Shown here piece by piece: positions 7,227-14,261 of a DNA stretch of 64,000 bases. Each line of letters begins with the position of its first letter. Within the stretch, counting starts at the first letter, position 1. The stretch lies in contig OY762821.2 in NCBI GenBank assembly GCA_963666475.2, positions 496,001 to 560,000 on the forward strand, written 5' to 3'. A program made the position numbers and the translations under genes. The notes below the pieces were generated by a model. The model searched no databases, was not told where the DNA came from, and was given only the letters and a program-made list of their open reading frames with translations. This DNA comes from JBFHIZ01 sp963666475. GTDB taxonomy: Bacteria; Bacillota; Clostridia; Lachnospirales; Lachnospiraceae.

Positions 7227-8756
7227 ATGAACAAAAGACAGCTGGAGGTTCTTAAACAAGAGTTGCAGTATGAAAAAGGCATGGTCGAGGAACTTACTGA
7301 GATCTTTGGACTTGCAGCGAAGGACTGTGAAAACAAAATTGCCTACTTGTCTGCACGGAAAGACCTTGAAAATATCAATTCCATAATTTATCAAAAGAAG
7401 TACCAAGAAATCATTAAGAAACAGTTAGATGATGCTTTAAAAACACTTCAGGATAAGAGTTATGATTCCATCAAGGACTATATTGAGCAGTCATATGAAT
7501 CCGGGTTTCTAGGGTCTTTATATGATATTCAGGGTCAAGGTGTGCCACTGATCTTCCCGATTGATCAGGAGCAGATGGCAAAGGCATTATATGTGGATTC
7601 AAAGATATCCAATGGCCTTTATACCAGAATGGGAGAGAATGTCGATAATTTAAAACGTTCTATCCGGATGGAATTGTCCAGAGGGATCGCAACAGGATCC
7701 ACATGGAATCAAATGGCAGCAGTCATTGCACATGGGATGAATACTCCGTATAAGAAGGCAATTAATAACTCAATTCGGATCGCACGGACCGAAGGTCACC
7801 GTATTCAAGCAGAAGCCTCTCTTCATTGTATGGGAAAAGCAAAAGCAAAAGGCGCGGATATCGTAAAGATTTGGGATTCGACACTGGATGGGAAAACAAG
7901 ACCAACCCATCGCCTATTAGATGGACAGATTAAGGAGATTGAAGAGCCGTTTGAAGTAAGTGGATTAAAGGCCATGTATCCGGGAGGATTCGGCATTGCT
8001 GCTGAAGATGTAAATTGTAGATGTAGGGTTCTACAGGAAGCAAGATGGGCACTTGGAGATGCATTTACAAAGAGAGATCAGGAAACGGATCAATTAGTAA
8101 AGATTGAAGCGAATGATTATGAGAACTTTAAAGAAGAATACTATAGTAATCTAGGAAATGCTGCTACAGAGATGAGTCAAGCCACTAAAATCACTGAAAA
8201 GAAACACAGTGTAGAATACGGGACAGTAAATAGAGATTTGATTAATTCGAAAGCATATCACGATAAATTTAGTCAACTTACATCAAAGAAAAATGTTGAT
8301 GAAGCAATCTATCGAGAGAGTACAAAAATCCTTGAACATAGGGATGGAACACCATACGAAGATTTATCTATTATTAGTGGAAGAACTGGAAAATTAATTT
8401 CCTCTGTAACAGACTATGATGAATTTGGGAAGCTTTCAATCACAAGAAATGTGTATAATAAAATAGTTAATTCAAAAGAAAAAGTAATTCTAGTGCATAA
8501 TCACCCGAATAATTCTAGAGTAAGTTATAAAGATATTCTGTTATTAAAAAATGAAAATATTGACTCGGTTATTGCTGTAGGCCATGATGGAAGCGTTAAA
8601 ATGGTTTCCGATTTAAAGAAAAACATCGATATTGAAATATTTTGGGAGAAGACGTATAATGAATATAAACATAAATATATGAATTCGGTACAAGCTAGTA
8701 TATTTGCTACAGATGATTTGTACAAAGCGAAACTTTTTAGAAGTATAGAAAGGTGA
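7227..8756 (+). CDS. MuF-type minor head protein with C-terminal JAB-like effector domain
   Basis: A 509-residue protein. Residues 1-290 are an SPP1 gp7/Mu gpF head-morphogenesis domain: IRIARTEGHRIQAEA, then WDSTLDGKTRPTHRLLDGQ and AEDVNCRCRVL. After residue about 310 the character changes and base composition becomes more AT-rich. The C-terminal domain contains VILVHNHPNNSRVSYKD, an HxH...S-x-x-D arrangement like JAB/MPN (RadC-like) metallopeptidase folds. MuF proteins with variable C-terminal toxin domains are an established class in temperate Firmicutes phages. Injection or virion packaging of this domain is inferred. A 49-residue ORF and two terminators follow, making the C-terminal end look like an exchangeable cassette. 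The catalytic glutamate of a JAMM motif is not securely placed. Confidence 0.85.
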   Translation: MNKRQLEVLKQELQYEKGMVEELTEIFGLAAKDCENKIAYLSARKDLENINSIIYQKKYQEIIKKQLDDALKTLQDKSYDSIKDYIEQSYESGFLGSLYDIQGQGVPLIFPIDQEQMAKALYVDSKISNGLYTRMGENVDNLKRSIRMELSRGIATGSTWNQMAAVIAHGMNTPYKKAINNSIRIARTEGHRIQAEASLHCMGKAKAKGADIVKIWDSTLDGKTRPTHRLLDGQIKEIEEPFEVSGLKAMYPGGFGIAAEDVNCRCRVLQEARWALGDAFTKRDQETDQLVKIEANDYENFKEEYYSNLGNAATEMSQATKITEKKHSVEYGTVNRDLINSKAYHDKFSQLTSKKNVDEAIYRESTKILEHRDGTPYEDLSIISGRTGKLISSVTDYDEFGKLSITRNVYNKIVNSKEKVILVHNHPNNSRVSYKDILLLKNENIDSVIAVGHDGSVKMVSDLKKNIDIEIFWEKTYNEYKHKYMNSVQASIFATDDLYKAKLFRSIER

Positions 8757-8760
8757 TTAC

Positions 8761-8910
8761 ATGGAAATTACAAAAGATGAAAGAATTCTAATCTTTGATG
8801 ATTCAATTGATATTGGAAACAAATCAATTGAGAATAGTGATCCAGAATTTGAAAAAATTCGAGAAATCATTCGAAAAGAAGCATTAGAGGCAGCAATTAA
8901 GAAAGAGTAG
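8761..8910 (+). CDS. Small acidic protein after the MuF effector (possible partner)
   Basis: A 49-residue protein that begins 4 bases after the MuF stop, with AAAGGTGAT as binding site. It is acidic in its first half (ERILIFDDSIDIGN) and helical in its second half (EFEKIREIIRKEALEAAIKK). Its position, directly behind a MuF polymorphic effector and before a terminator, is where an immunity or chaperone partner would be expected. No sequence family is recognised, so the partner role is inference only. Confidence 0.6.
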   Translation: MEITKDERILIFDDSIDIGNKSIENSDPEFEKIREIIRKEALEAAIKKE

Positions 8911-8945
8911 AAGCACTTTACATAAATGGTAAGGTGCTTTTTTCA
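8911..8945 (+). terminator. Intrinsic terminator after the MuF/small-ORF cassette
   Basis: AGCACTTTAC and GTAAGGTGCT pair with one bulge around ATAAATG, followed by TTTTTT. Confidence 0.75.
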
Positions 8946-8994
8946 TGCATTCAGATTTCTAGAACAATATCAGCAATCAAAACCTATGCTAATG

Positions 8995-9016
8995 ACACCC
9001 AAGTGGGTGTTTTTTT
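8995..9016 (+). terminator. Second intrinsic terminator before the scaffold gene
   Basis: ACACCC (8995-9000), loop AAGT, GGGTGT (9005-9010), then seven T. Two terminators within 100 bases divide the head operon. The roughly 100 bases from 9017 to 9122 hold no obvious promoter. Confidence 0.8.
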
Positions 9017-9122
9017 ATGTCCAAAAATAGCTCAAGACATTTAAACTGATGCTGAGAATCCCCGGTATGGGAAGAAAACTATCAAGTGTGGCACACATAT
9101 AAAAGCCAGGAAGGAAGATTAT

Positions 9123-9728
9123 ATGAAATTAGAAGAATTACTGGACCAGGAACTGTATGCACAGGTAAAAGCAAAGATTGACGAACACAATGCAAAAGAA
9201 ACAGATAAGCTTAAGCACGTTCGTTATGCTGACCTTTCAGAGGGTGGATTTATTTCAAAAGATAAACATACCTCCGTAGAGACAGATCTAACATCGAAGG
9301 TAGCTGAAATTGCAAAAGCAAATGGGCTAATCGAAGAACTGAAAAAAGGAACAGGAAAAGACGAAGAGTTGCAAGGAAAGATTACCACATACGAAACAAC
9401 TGTATCTGATCTTCAGAAACAGCTGGCACAAGAGAAGGTTGAAGCAGCAGTAAAAATCGCATTGCTTTCTTCTGGATGCAAGGATGTAGATTATATCTCA
9501 TTTAAGCTGAAGGAAAAAGGAGAACTCAGTCTCGACGACGCTGGAAAAGTAAAAGGCATCGAAGATCGCCTAACGGAACTCAAAACGCAGTTCCCGACAC
9601 AATTTGCATCCAAAGAGGATACAAAGATTGATGAACATAAGCTTCCGGATGATCAGAATAACAAAGATAACAAGGTACCGGAAACATTGGCCGGTGCTTT
9701 AGCAGAACACTACAAAGCAAAAGAATAA
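9123..9728 (+). CDS. Scaffold protein (phage minor structural GP20-like)
   Basis: A 201-residue protein behind AGGAAGGA. It begins MKLEELLDQELYAQVKAKIDEHN and is dominated by a long coiled coil (residues about 55-115), then an ISFKLKEKGELSLDDAGKVKGIEDRL segment and a disordered acidic linker before the C-terminal ETLAGALAEHYKAK helix. This layout fits the GP20 family, which acts as an internal scaffold for procapsid assembly. Its position directly before the capsid gene supports this. Confidence 0.85.
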   Translation: MKLEELLDQELYAQVKAKIDEHNAKETDKLKHVRYADLSEGGFISKDKHTSVETDLTSKVAEIAKANGLIEELKKGTGKDEELQGKITTYETTVSDLQKQLAQEKVEAAVKIALLSSGCKDVDYISFKLKEKGELSLDDAGKVKGIEDRLTELKTQFPTQFASKEDTKIDEHKLPDDQNNKDNKVPETLAGALAEHYKAKE

Positions 9729-9750
9729 GAAAGGTTAAATAGGTGAGTAA

Positions 9751-10761
9751 ATGATCACATTAGTAGAAATGAAAGAAGGCATGAGCGACAAGGTCGCAAA
9801 AGAAGTAATTAACACGTTTATTCGTAAGTCTGAGATCTTAGAAATGTTGCCATTTGATGATGCAGTAAGTACCAATGGAAGTGGATCTACATTAACTTAT
9901 GGTTACATGCAGAAAAAACTTCCTTCCACAACTGGATTCCGTGCGCTTGGTGCAGAATATGCAAAATCAACCGCTACGGTAGAAAAGAAAACCGCTGATT
10001 TGAAAGTACTCGGTGGAGCATTTGAGATCGATCGTGTTATTAACGATGCAGCAGGTATGTACAATAACATGCAGTTCCAGATCGATGAGAAGATCGAGTC
10101 TGCCATCGGTACTTTCCACAATGGAATGATCAATGGAGACAGCGCATCCGTAAGTGATTCATTCGACGGACTGGACAAGTTCTTAGTAGGAACAACATCA
10201 GAATATGGAGTAGATGCGGTGATCGACTTATCCTCTCAGGCAGCAATGACTGCAAACTCCAATCAAAACGCGAATACGTTTTATGAAGCCCTGATCAATT
10301 TGATCAACAAAACAGGAGCACAGGCTATCTTAGTAAACGAAGGTATGAAAACAAAGATTCAGACGGTTGCCAGAATCCTTGGCTACAAAACAGAGTCAGA
10401 GGAAGCTTTTGGCAGAACTGTAACAACAATCGGCGAAGGAAAGGTTCGAATCATTGATCTTAAAAATGTGGTAACCGTATCCGGGGACGAAGCAGTAGAG
10501 ACACCGATCATCAGTGGAAGCATTGCAAGAACGGTAGATTCTGTTGCTCAGACTGGACTTACAGACATCTATGCAGTTCGCTTCGGTGTACTCGATGGTT
10601 TCCTTGGTGTAACTTTGACCGGAAACAGTGCGATTAAAACATTCCTTCCTGATTTCAAACAGCCAGGGGCAGTAAAAACAGGTGAAGTTGAAATGGTGGC
10701 AGCAGTTGCTTTAAAGAACACTAAGGCAGCAGGAGTGCTTCGTAACATTAAAATTCAGTAG
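9751..10761 (+). CDS. Major capsid protein
   Basis: A 336-residue capsid protein. The N-terminus shows the typical AYVINTFI-type opening (VAKEVINTFIRKSEILEMLPF), then STLTYGYMQKKLPSTTGFRALGAEY. The centre has ANTFYEALINLINKTGAQAILVNEGMKTKI, and the C-terminus DIYAVRFGVLDGFLGVTLTG. The pattern is that of siphophage coat proteins lacking an N-terminal delta domain, consistent with the separate scaffold gene upstream. Codon use is biased to GCA and GGA, as in neighbouring structural genes. Confidence 0.92.
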   Translation: MITLVEMKEGMSDKVAKEVINTFIRKSEILEMLPFDDAVSTNGSGSTLTYGYMQKKLPSTTGFRALGAEYAKSTATVEKKTADLKVLGGAFEIDRVINDAAGMYNNMQFQIDEKIESAIGTFHNGMINGDSASVSDSFDGLDKFLVGTTSEYGVDAVIDLSSQAAMTANSNQNANTFYEALINLINKTGAQAILVNEGMKTKIQTVARILGYKTESEEAFGRTVTTIGEGKVRIIDLKNVVTVSGDEAVETPIISGSIARTVDSVAQTGLTDIYAVRFGVLDGFLGVTLTGNSAIKTFLPDFKQPGAVKTGEVEMVAAVALKNTKAAGVLRNIKIQ

Positions 10762-10783
10762 TCGAGAGGAATAGGTGAATAAT

Positions 10784-11122
10784 ATGGCAGCAACGTTAGA
10801 AGAAAAGATTGAAAAGGCAAGAGAGACTGCTCTTGCAAAAGCAGAAAAAGATGGTTTGGATGAAGTGGCTACTACGGAAGCAGTAGAGAAAGCAGTCGAA
10901 AAGGTCGTAGAAGCTGATAAAAAAGCACAGGAAAAGGCTGCAAAAGAAGCAGAAGCACAGGCAGAGAAAGAAGCGGTATTTATCGTTGAGTCTCCAGTGG
11001 CAAATTACTGTGGAGTAGGCGCAGCAGGTGTTCATTTTGCAAATGGGAAAGCTGAGGTAAAACAAGGCTGGGTTCTTGACTGGTACAAAAATAAAGGATA
11101 CAAGGTCACAAAGAAAGCGTAG
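10784..11122 (+). CDS. Head-associated protein with Ala/Lys/Glu coiled coil
   Basis: A 112-residue protein. I start at ATG 10784, with AGGTG 6 bases upstream; a GTG at 10775 is an alternative. Residues 1-62 are an Ala/Lys/Glu-rich helix. The last 50 residues form a small beta-rich domain (VFIVESPVANYCGVGAAGVHFANGKAEV). Position between capsid and connector genes suggests a head decoration or head-completion role, but no family is certain. Confidence 0.7.
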   Translation: MAATLEEKIEKARETALAKAEKDGLDEVATTEAVEKAVEKVVEADKKAQEKAAKEAEAQAEKEAVFIVESPVANYCGVGAAGVHFANGKAEVKQGWVLDWYKNKGYKVTKKA

Positions 11123-11138
11123 GAAAGGAAGGTGCCTA

Positions 11139-11666
11139 ATGATCATTAGAGTTGAAACATTGGCAGAGATGAGTGAATTCGAAGGAGTTGATCAAGCAGA
11201 GTTAGAACGAAAGCTGATGGCCATTGAAGGTCTCATTCGGTCCAGAACAAACAATAATTTTCAAAATCGTACAATGCGCATAGAGGCACCTGTTTCCGGA
11301 GGAGTGATTGTGGGGGCATCACCATATTTTAAGAATGGTGATACCCTGCAGATATCCGGATCCGCTGTGAATGATGGCCTGTATGTTATTCAAAGCATTT
11401 CAGAAAGCAGTATTGCTGTAAATGAAGAGCTTTATGATTATCCAACCAATACGGTTACAAAAATCATTTATCCGGTAGAAATACAAAAAGGAGTGATTGA
11501 TTTGTTAATATGGGAAAAGAATAACCGTGAAAAGGTTGGGATCAAGTCCGAGACGATTTCGAGACATTCCGTGACATATTATGATCAGGATCAAAACAAT
11601 CAAGACATGGGGTACCCAGTCACATTGTTGGGATTTTTGAAACCATATATGAAACCGAGATTTTAG
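11139..11666 (+). CDS. Head-tail connector protein (SPP1 gp15 / HK97 gp6-like)
   Basis: A 175-residue protein starting at ATG 11139 behind GGAAAGGAAGG; the longer frame from 11076 runs inside the preceding gene. The N-terminal helices (LAEMSEFEGVDQAELERKLMAIEGLIRSRTN) and the C-terminal helix plus ETISRHSVTYYD...LLGFLKPYMKPRF match head-tail connectors. An inserted beta domain (residues 45-105) is present. It would sit under the portal as the adaptor ring. Confidence 0.8.
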   Translation: MIIRVETLAEMSEFEGVDQAELERKLMAIEGLIRSRTNNNFQNRTMRIEAPVSGGVIVGASPYFKNGDTLQISGSAVNDGLYVIQSISESSIAVNEELYDYPTNTVTKIIYPVEIQKGVIDLLIWEKNNREKVGIKSETISRHSVTYYDQDQNNQDMGYPVTLLGFLKPYMKPRF

Positions 11667-11675
11667 GAGGGTAAT

Positions 11676-12005
11676 ATGATTGGTGGAAACATGATACTTG
11701 AATTACAAAAATCAGTACCTTCTACGAACAAAATCGGAGAAAAGACAAAAGAATGGACCCAGGTGCAATCCATTAAAGGATGGCTCGATTTGGCGGGAGG
11801 AGAGTCAAAGTATTCCACGTATTTATCGAAAATACAGGAATCCACGCATGTTTTCATATCAGACTATACAAAGATACTTGTGAGTGCAGAAGAAGCGCGA
11901 GCGGTCGACTCTGATGGTGTGGTGTACGATGTGATGTTGATTGATGATCCAATGAACCTTCATAATCAGATTGAGATTTATTTGAAGTATTTAGGAGGTC
12001 AATAA
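11676..12005 (+). CDS. Head-tail stopper/adaptor (SPP1 gp16-like)
   Basis: A 109-residue protein behind AGGAGGGTAAT. It has the features of phage head-tail joining proteins: short beta strands (LELQKSVPSTN; EWTQVQSIKGWLDL), a THVFISDYTK strand and the terminal IDDPMNLHNQIEIYLKYLG. It follows the adaptor and precedes the gp10-like protein, the usual order. The stop is one base from the next ATG. Confidence 0.8.
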   Translation: MIGGNMILELQKSVPSTNKIGEKTKEWTQVQSIKGWLDLAGGESKYSTYLSKIQESTHVFISDYTKILVSAEEARAVDSDGVVYDVMLIDDPMNLHNQIEIYLKYLGGQ

Positions 12006-12006
12006 T

Positions 12007-12417
12007 ATGCCAATCGAATTGTCAAATAATACAATCCGGATAAAAGGTGCTATGAGGGATGCCAGTATTTCATATTTGTACGAAGCAGCTGGAGCAGTAG
12101 CAACGCAGGCAAGTAGAAACAGTCGTGTAGCGACCGGAAAGACAAGCGGATCATTTCGTTACAAAGTCGATGAAGACAAGCTTTCAGTATCTATTGGATC
12201 TGATAATGAAAATGCTATCTGGGAAGAATATGGTACCGGAGAATTTGCTCTCAAAGGAAATGGACGAAAAGGTGGTTGGAGTTATCCGGATGAAAAAGGA
12301 AACTGGCATCACACAAAAGGGAAAAAACCATCAAAAGCATTTAGCGCCGCTTTTATCTCGAAAAAGGCTGCACTGATTGCAAGAGCAAAGAGCGTAATAG
12401 GAGGTGCATTTAAATGA
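12007..12417 (+). CDS. HK97 gp10-like tail-completion protein
   Basis: A 136-residue protein. It carries the family hallmarks ASRNSRVATGKTSGSFRYKV, IWEEYGTGEFA and a proline/lysine patch KGKKPSKAFSAAF near the C-terminus. In this family the protein completes the head-proximal end of the tail. It overlaps the next gene by ATGA. Confidence 0.85.
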   Translation: MPIELSNNTIRIKGAMRDASISYLYEAAGAVATQASRNSRVATGKTSGSFRYKVDEDKLSVSIGSDNENAIWEEYGTGEFALKGNGRKGGWSYPDEKGNWHHTKGKKPSKAFSAAFISKKAALIARAKSVIGGAFK

Positions 12418-12785
12418 TTGAAGTATTAGAAATCATCTCTCAGGCAATGGAAGAAATGAATATAAATTATGCATATGAAGAATGGACCGAAAAACCAAGG
12501 TATCCATATTTTGTTGGAGACTATGATGAAGTAGAACCTATGAGTGAAGATGGACAACATGAGTATGTATTTACTCTAGTTGGATTTAATCGTGGCAGCA
12601 GGCTTTCCCTGGAAGAAGTTAAGAATCAGGTGGAAGCCTTTTTTACGGTTGAAGGGAAATCATATATTACGGAGTCGGGATCAGGAGTAGTGATATCATA
12701 TGCGAGCACTTCTCCAAGGCCAACCGGCAATGGAGAAATAAAACGAATCGATATTATCCTTAAAATTAAGGAATGGAGGGTTTAA
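12414..12785 (+). CDS. Tail terminator / minor capsid-type protein
   Basis: A 123-residue protein. YPYFVGDYDEVEPMSEDGQHEYVFTLVGFNRGS and a C-terminal GNGEIKRIDIILKIKEWRV resemble SPP1 gp17-like tail-joining proteins, which cap the tail tube. It is coupled to the gp10-like gene by a 4-base overlap and lies directly before the tube gene. Confidence 0.75.
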   Translation: MIEVLEIISQAMEEMNINYAYEEWTEKPRYPYFVGDYDEVEPMSEDGQHEYVFTLVGFNRGSRLSLEEVKNQVEAFFTVEGKSYITESGSGVVISYASTSPRPTGNGEIKRIDIILKIKEWRV

Positions 12786-12788
12786 AAA

Positions 12789-13370
12789 ATGAAAAAAGCA
12801 GGAAAGACTGGTGTAACAGCAGATACACCAAAAAACATATTATTTGGAGCAGGAACCATTCACAAAGGTCTTGTTTATTCAGGAAGTGTATGGAATTTTG
12901 ATACAAGTATCATTGGGGCAACATCGGGAGGCTCGAAGATCTCCATTGTTCCAGAAATCAGCAAAGTTGAAATTGACGGAGTTTTGGTTTCGGCAAAAGG
13001 ACTAAATCAGAAGACAGGAGAGGCTGCAAAGATGGAAATCAATTTTGCAGAATTATCAACTGATCTGATCAAGCAGGCAACCATCGGAAAAGATGGAACA
13101 TCTGCAGATGCGTTATATGATTTGATCGAGTCAAAGCCAGATATCGAAGAAGGCGATTATTTGGATAACATTGCTTTTGTAGGAATGACACTTGATGGAC
13201 GGTATGTGATTTGCATCATGGATAATGCTCTTTGTACGAGCGGATTTGAGCAGGAAGGCAAGTCAAAAGAAGGAGCTGTAGGAAAGTATACTTTTGAATG
13301 TAATGCGGACCTATCTGGTGCTACCGATGTACTTCCATGGCACATTTATTATCCGTTGCCAGTAGCTTAG
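12789..13370 (+). CDS. Major tail (tube) protein
   Basis: A 193-residue protein behind GGAGGGTTT. Features of siphophage tube proteins are present: an N-terminal segment TPKNILFGAGTIHKG, a beta core (SIVPEISKVEIDGV...KMEINFAELS), and a C-terminal FECNADLSGATDVLPWHIYYP. It is expected to be the most abundant tail subunit. Its position between tail terminator and chaperones agrees. Confidence 0.85.
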   Translation: MKKAGKTGVTADTPKNILFGAGTIHKGLVYSGSVWNFDTSIIGATSGGSKISIVPEISKVEIDGVLVSAKGLNQKTGEAAKMEINFAELSTDLIKQATIGKDGTSADALYDLIESKPDIEEGDYLDNIAFVGMTLDGRYVICIMDNALCTSGFEQEGKSKEGAVGKYTFECNADLSGATDVLPWHIYYPLPVA

Positions 13371-13380
13371 GAGGTAGCAG

Positions 13381-13539
13381 ATGAAAGTAAAAGTAATTAA
13401 AAGTTTTCAAGATAAGTATACAAAGGAACCGCACAAAAAGGGCAGTTCCTTTTCTTGTGAAAAGAAACGGTATGATGAAATTCAAAAAACAGGGAACTTC
13501 TTAGAAGAGATTTCGGAAACCAAAGAAAAAGCAGAATAG
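13381..13539 (+). CDS. Small phage tail-region protein
   Basis: A 52-residue lysine- and glutamate-rich protein with GGAGGTAG 5 bases before ATG. It starts MKVKVIKSFQDKYTKEPHKKGSSFSC, a pattern seen in small phage proteins whose first strand is followed by a helix with RYDEI. Location between tube and chaperone genes suggests a tail assembly accessory role, which is unproven. Confidence 0.65.
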   Translation: MKVKVIKSFQDKYTKEPHKKGSSFSCEKKRYDEIQKTGNFLEEISETKEKAE

Positions 13540-13554
13540 TGAGGAGTTTGAACA

Positions 13555-13944
13555 ATGAGTGAAACAACAGAGAAACAAATCGAAATGAGAAAGCTTATGG
13601 CAAAAGACGTTATGCCAATGGTGAATATTATTAAGAAGATTGGTGTGAAAGAATTTAAGGCATGTTTTGAATCAGAAGATGTGAAGCAGATCATGAAACA
13701 AAAAGGAGAAGTGGATTTAAAGACGGTGGGGATAAAGATCGTAATGGATCTTGCAACAATAGTTCTCGAGAACTTACCTTCAGCAGAACAGGATATCTTT
13801 AACTTCCTTTCCGGGCTTACTGGGAAGGAGAAAAAAGAAATTGAGGAGATGAATCTCGCAGATTTCTTTGAGTTGATCGTAGCGGTATTCAAAAAAGAAG
13901 AGTTCAAGGATTTTATCAAGGTTGTTTCAAAATTGTTCAAATAG
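13555..13944 (+). CDS. Tail assembly chaperone, upstream partner (gpG-like)
   Basis: A 129-residue, highly charged helical protein behind GAGGAG. Position directly before a second small helical gene and the tape measure matches the gpG/gpGT pair that wraps the tape measure during tail assembly. Near its end it contains the run AAAAAA at 13891-13896 in codons AAA AAA GAA. The -1 frame is open from 13872 through the next gene, so a fused product is possible. Confidence 0.75.
   Translation: MSETTEKQIEMRKLMAKDVMPMVNIIKKIGVKEFKACFESEDVKQIMKQKGEVDLKTVGIKIVMDLATIVLENLPSAEQDIFNFLSGLTGKEKKEIEEMNLADFFELIVAVFKKEEFKDFIKVVSKLFK
13890..13897 (+). other. Candidate -1 frameshift site between the tail chaperone genes
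   Basis: CAAAAAAG lies in the upstream chaperone with zero-frame codons AAA AAA GAA. Shifting by -1 enters a frame that has no stop from 13872 to 14261 and contains the second chaperone. The fusion would be about 235 residues. The slip site is A-rich but not the ideal heptamer, and no strong downstream pseudoknot was identified by eye. Confidence 0.4.
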
Positions 13945-13958
13945 GAGATATCCGGTTT

Positions 13959-14261
13959 ATGGATTTGCTCTTTCAGCGATATGGAAGCCCTATGCAGTTA
14001 CTAGAAGAGTACATTGCACTTCATAATCTATCAGGATTTATTACTGAAATTATTGAGATTACAAACGAAGAAGAGGAAATGAGAACCTTATGGGAATATT
14101 TCTTACATAAAGTAGAACAGTTATCCTGGAGCGAATTCTATGAAAGAAGTTGTACGAGCAAATCTGCAGACCAGAACATCGATTTTGAAGCAACCGTAGA
14201 GAACAGCAGAAACATTTTAAACAATTTTAGTCCGGAAGAAGAGGAGGTGAAACATGCTTGA
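13959..14261 (+). CDS. Tail assembly chaperone, downstream partner (gpT-like)
   Basis: A 100-residue protein before the tape measure. The sequence is acidic at its C-terminus (NFSPEEEEVKHA) with a helical core. AGGAG lies about 11 bases upstream of ATG, slightly far for efficient initiation. This leaves room for expression as the C-terminal part of a frameshift fusion with the gene before it. It overlaps the tape measure start by 8 bases. Confidence 0.7.
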   Translation: MDLLFQRYGSPMQLLEEYIALHNLSGFITEIIEITNEEEEMRTLWEYFLHKVEQLSWSEFYERSCTSKSADQNIDFEATVENSRNILNNFSPEEEEVKHA

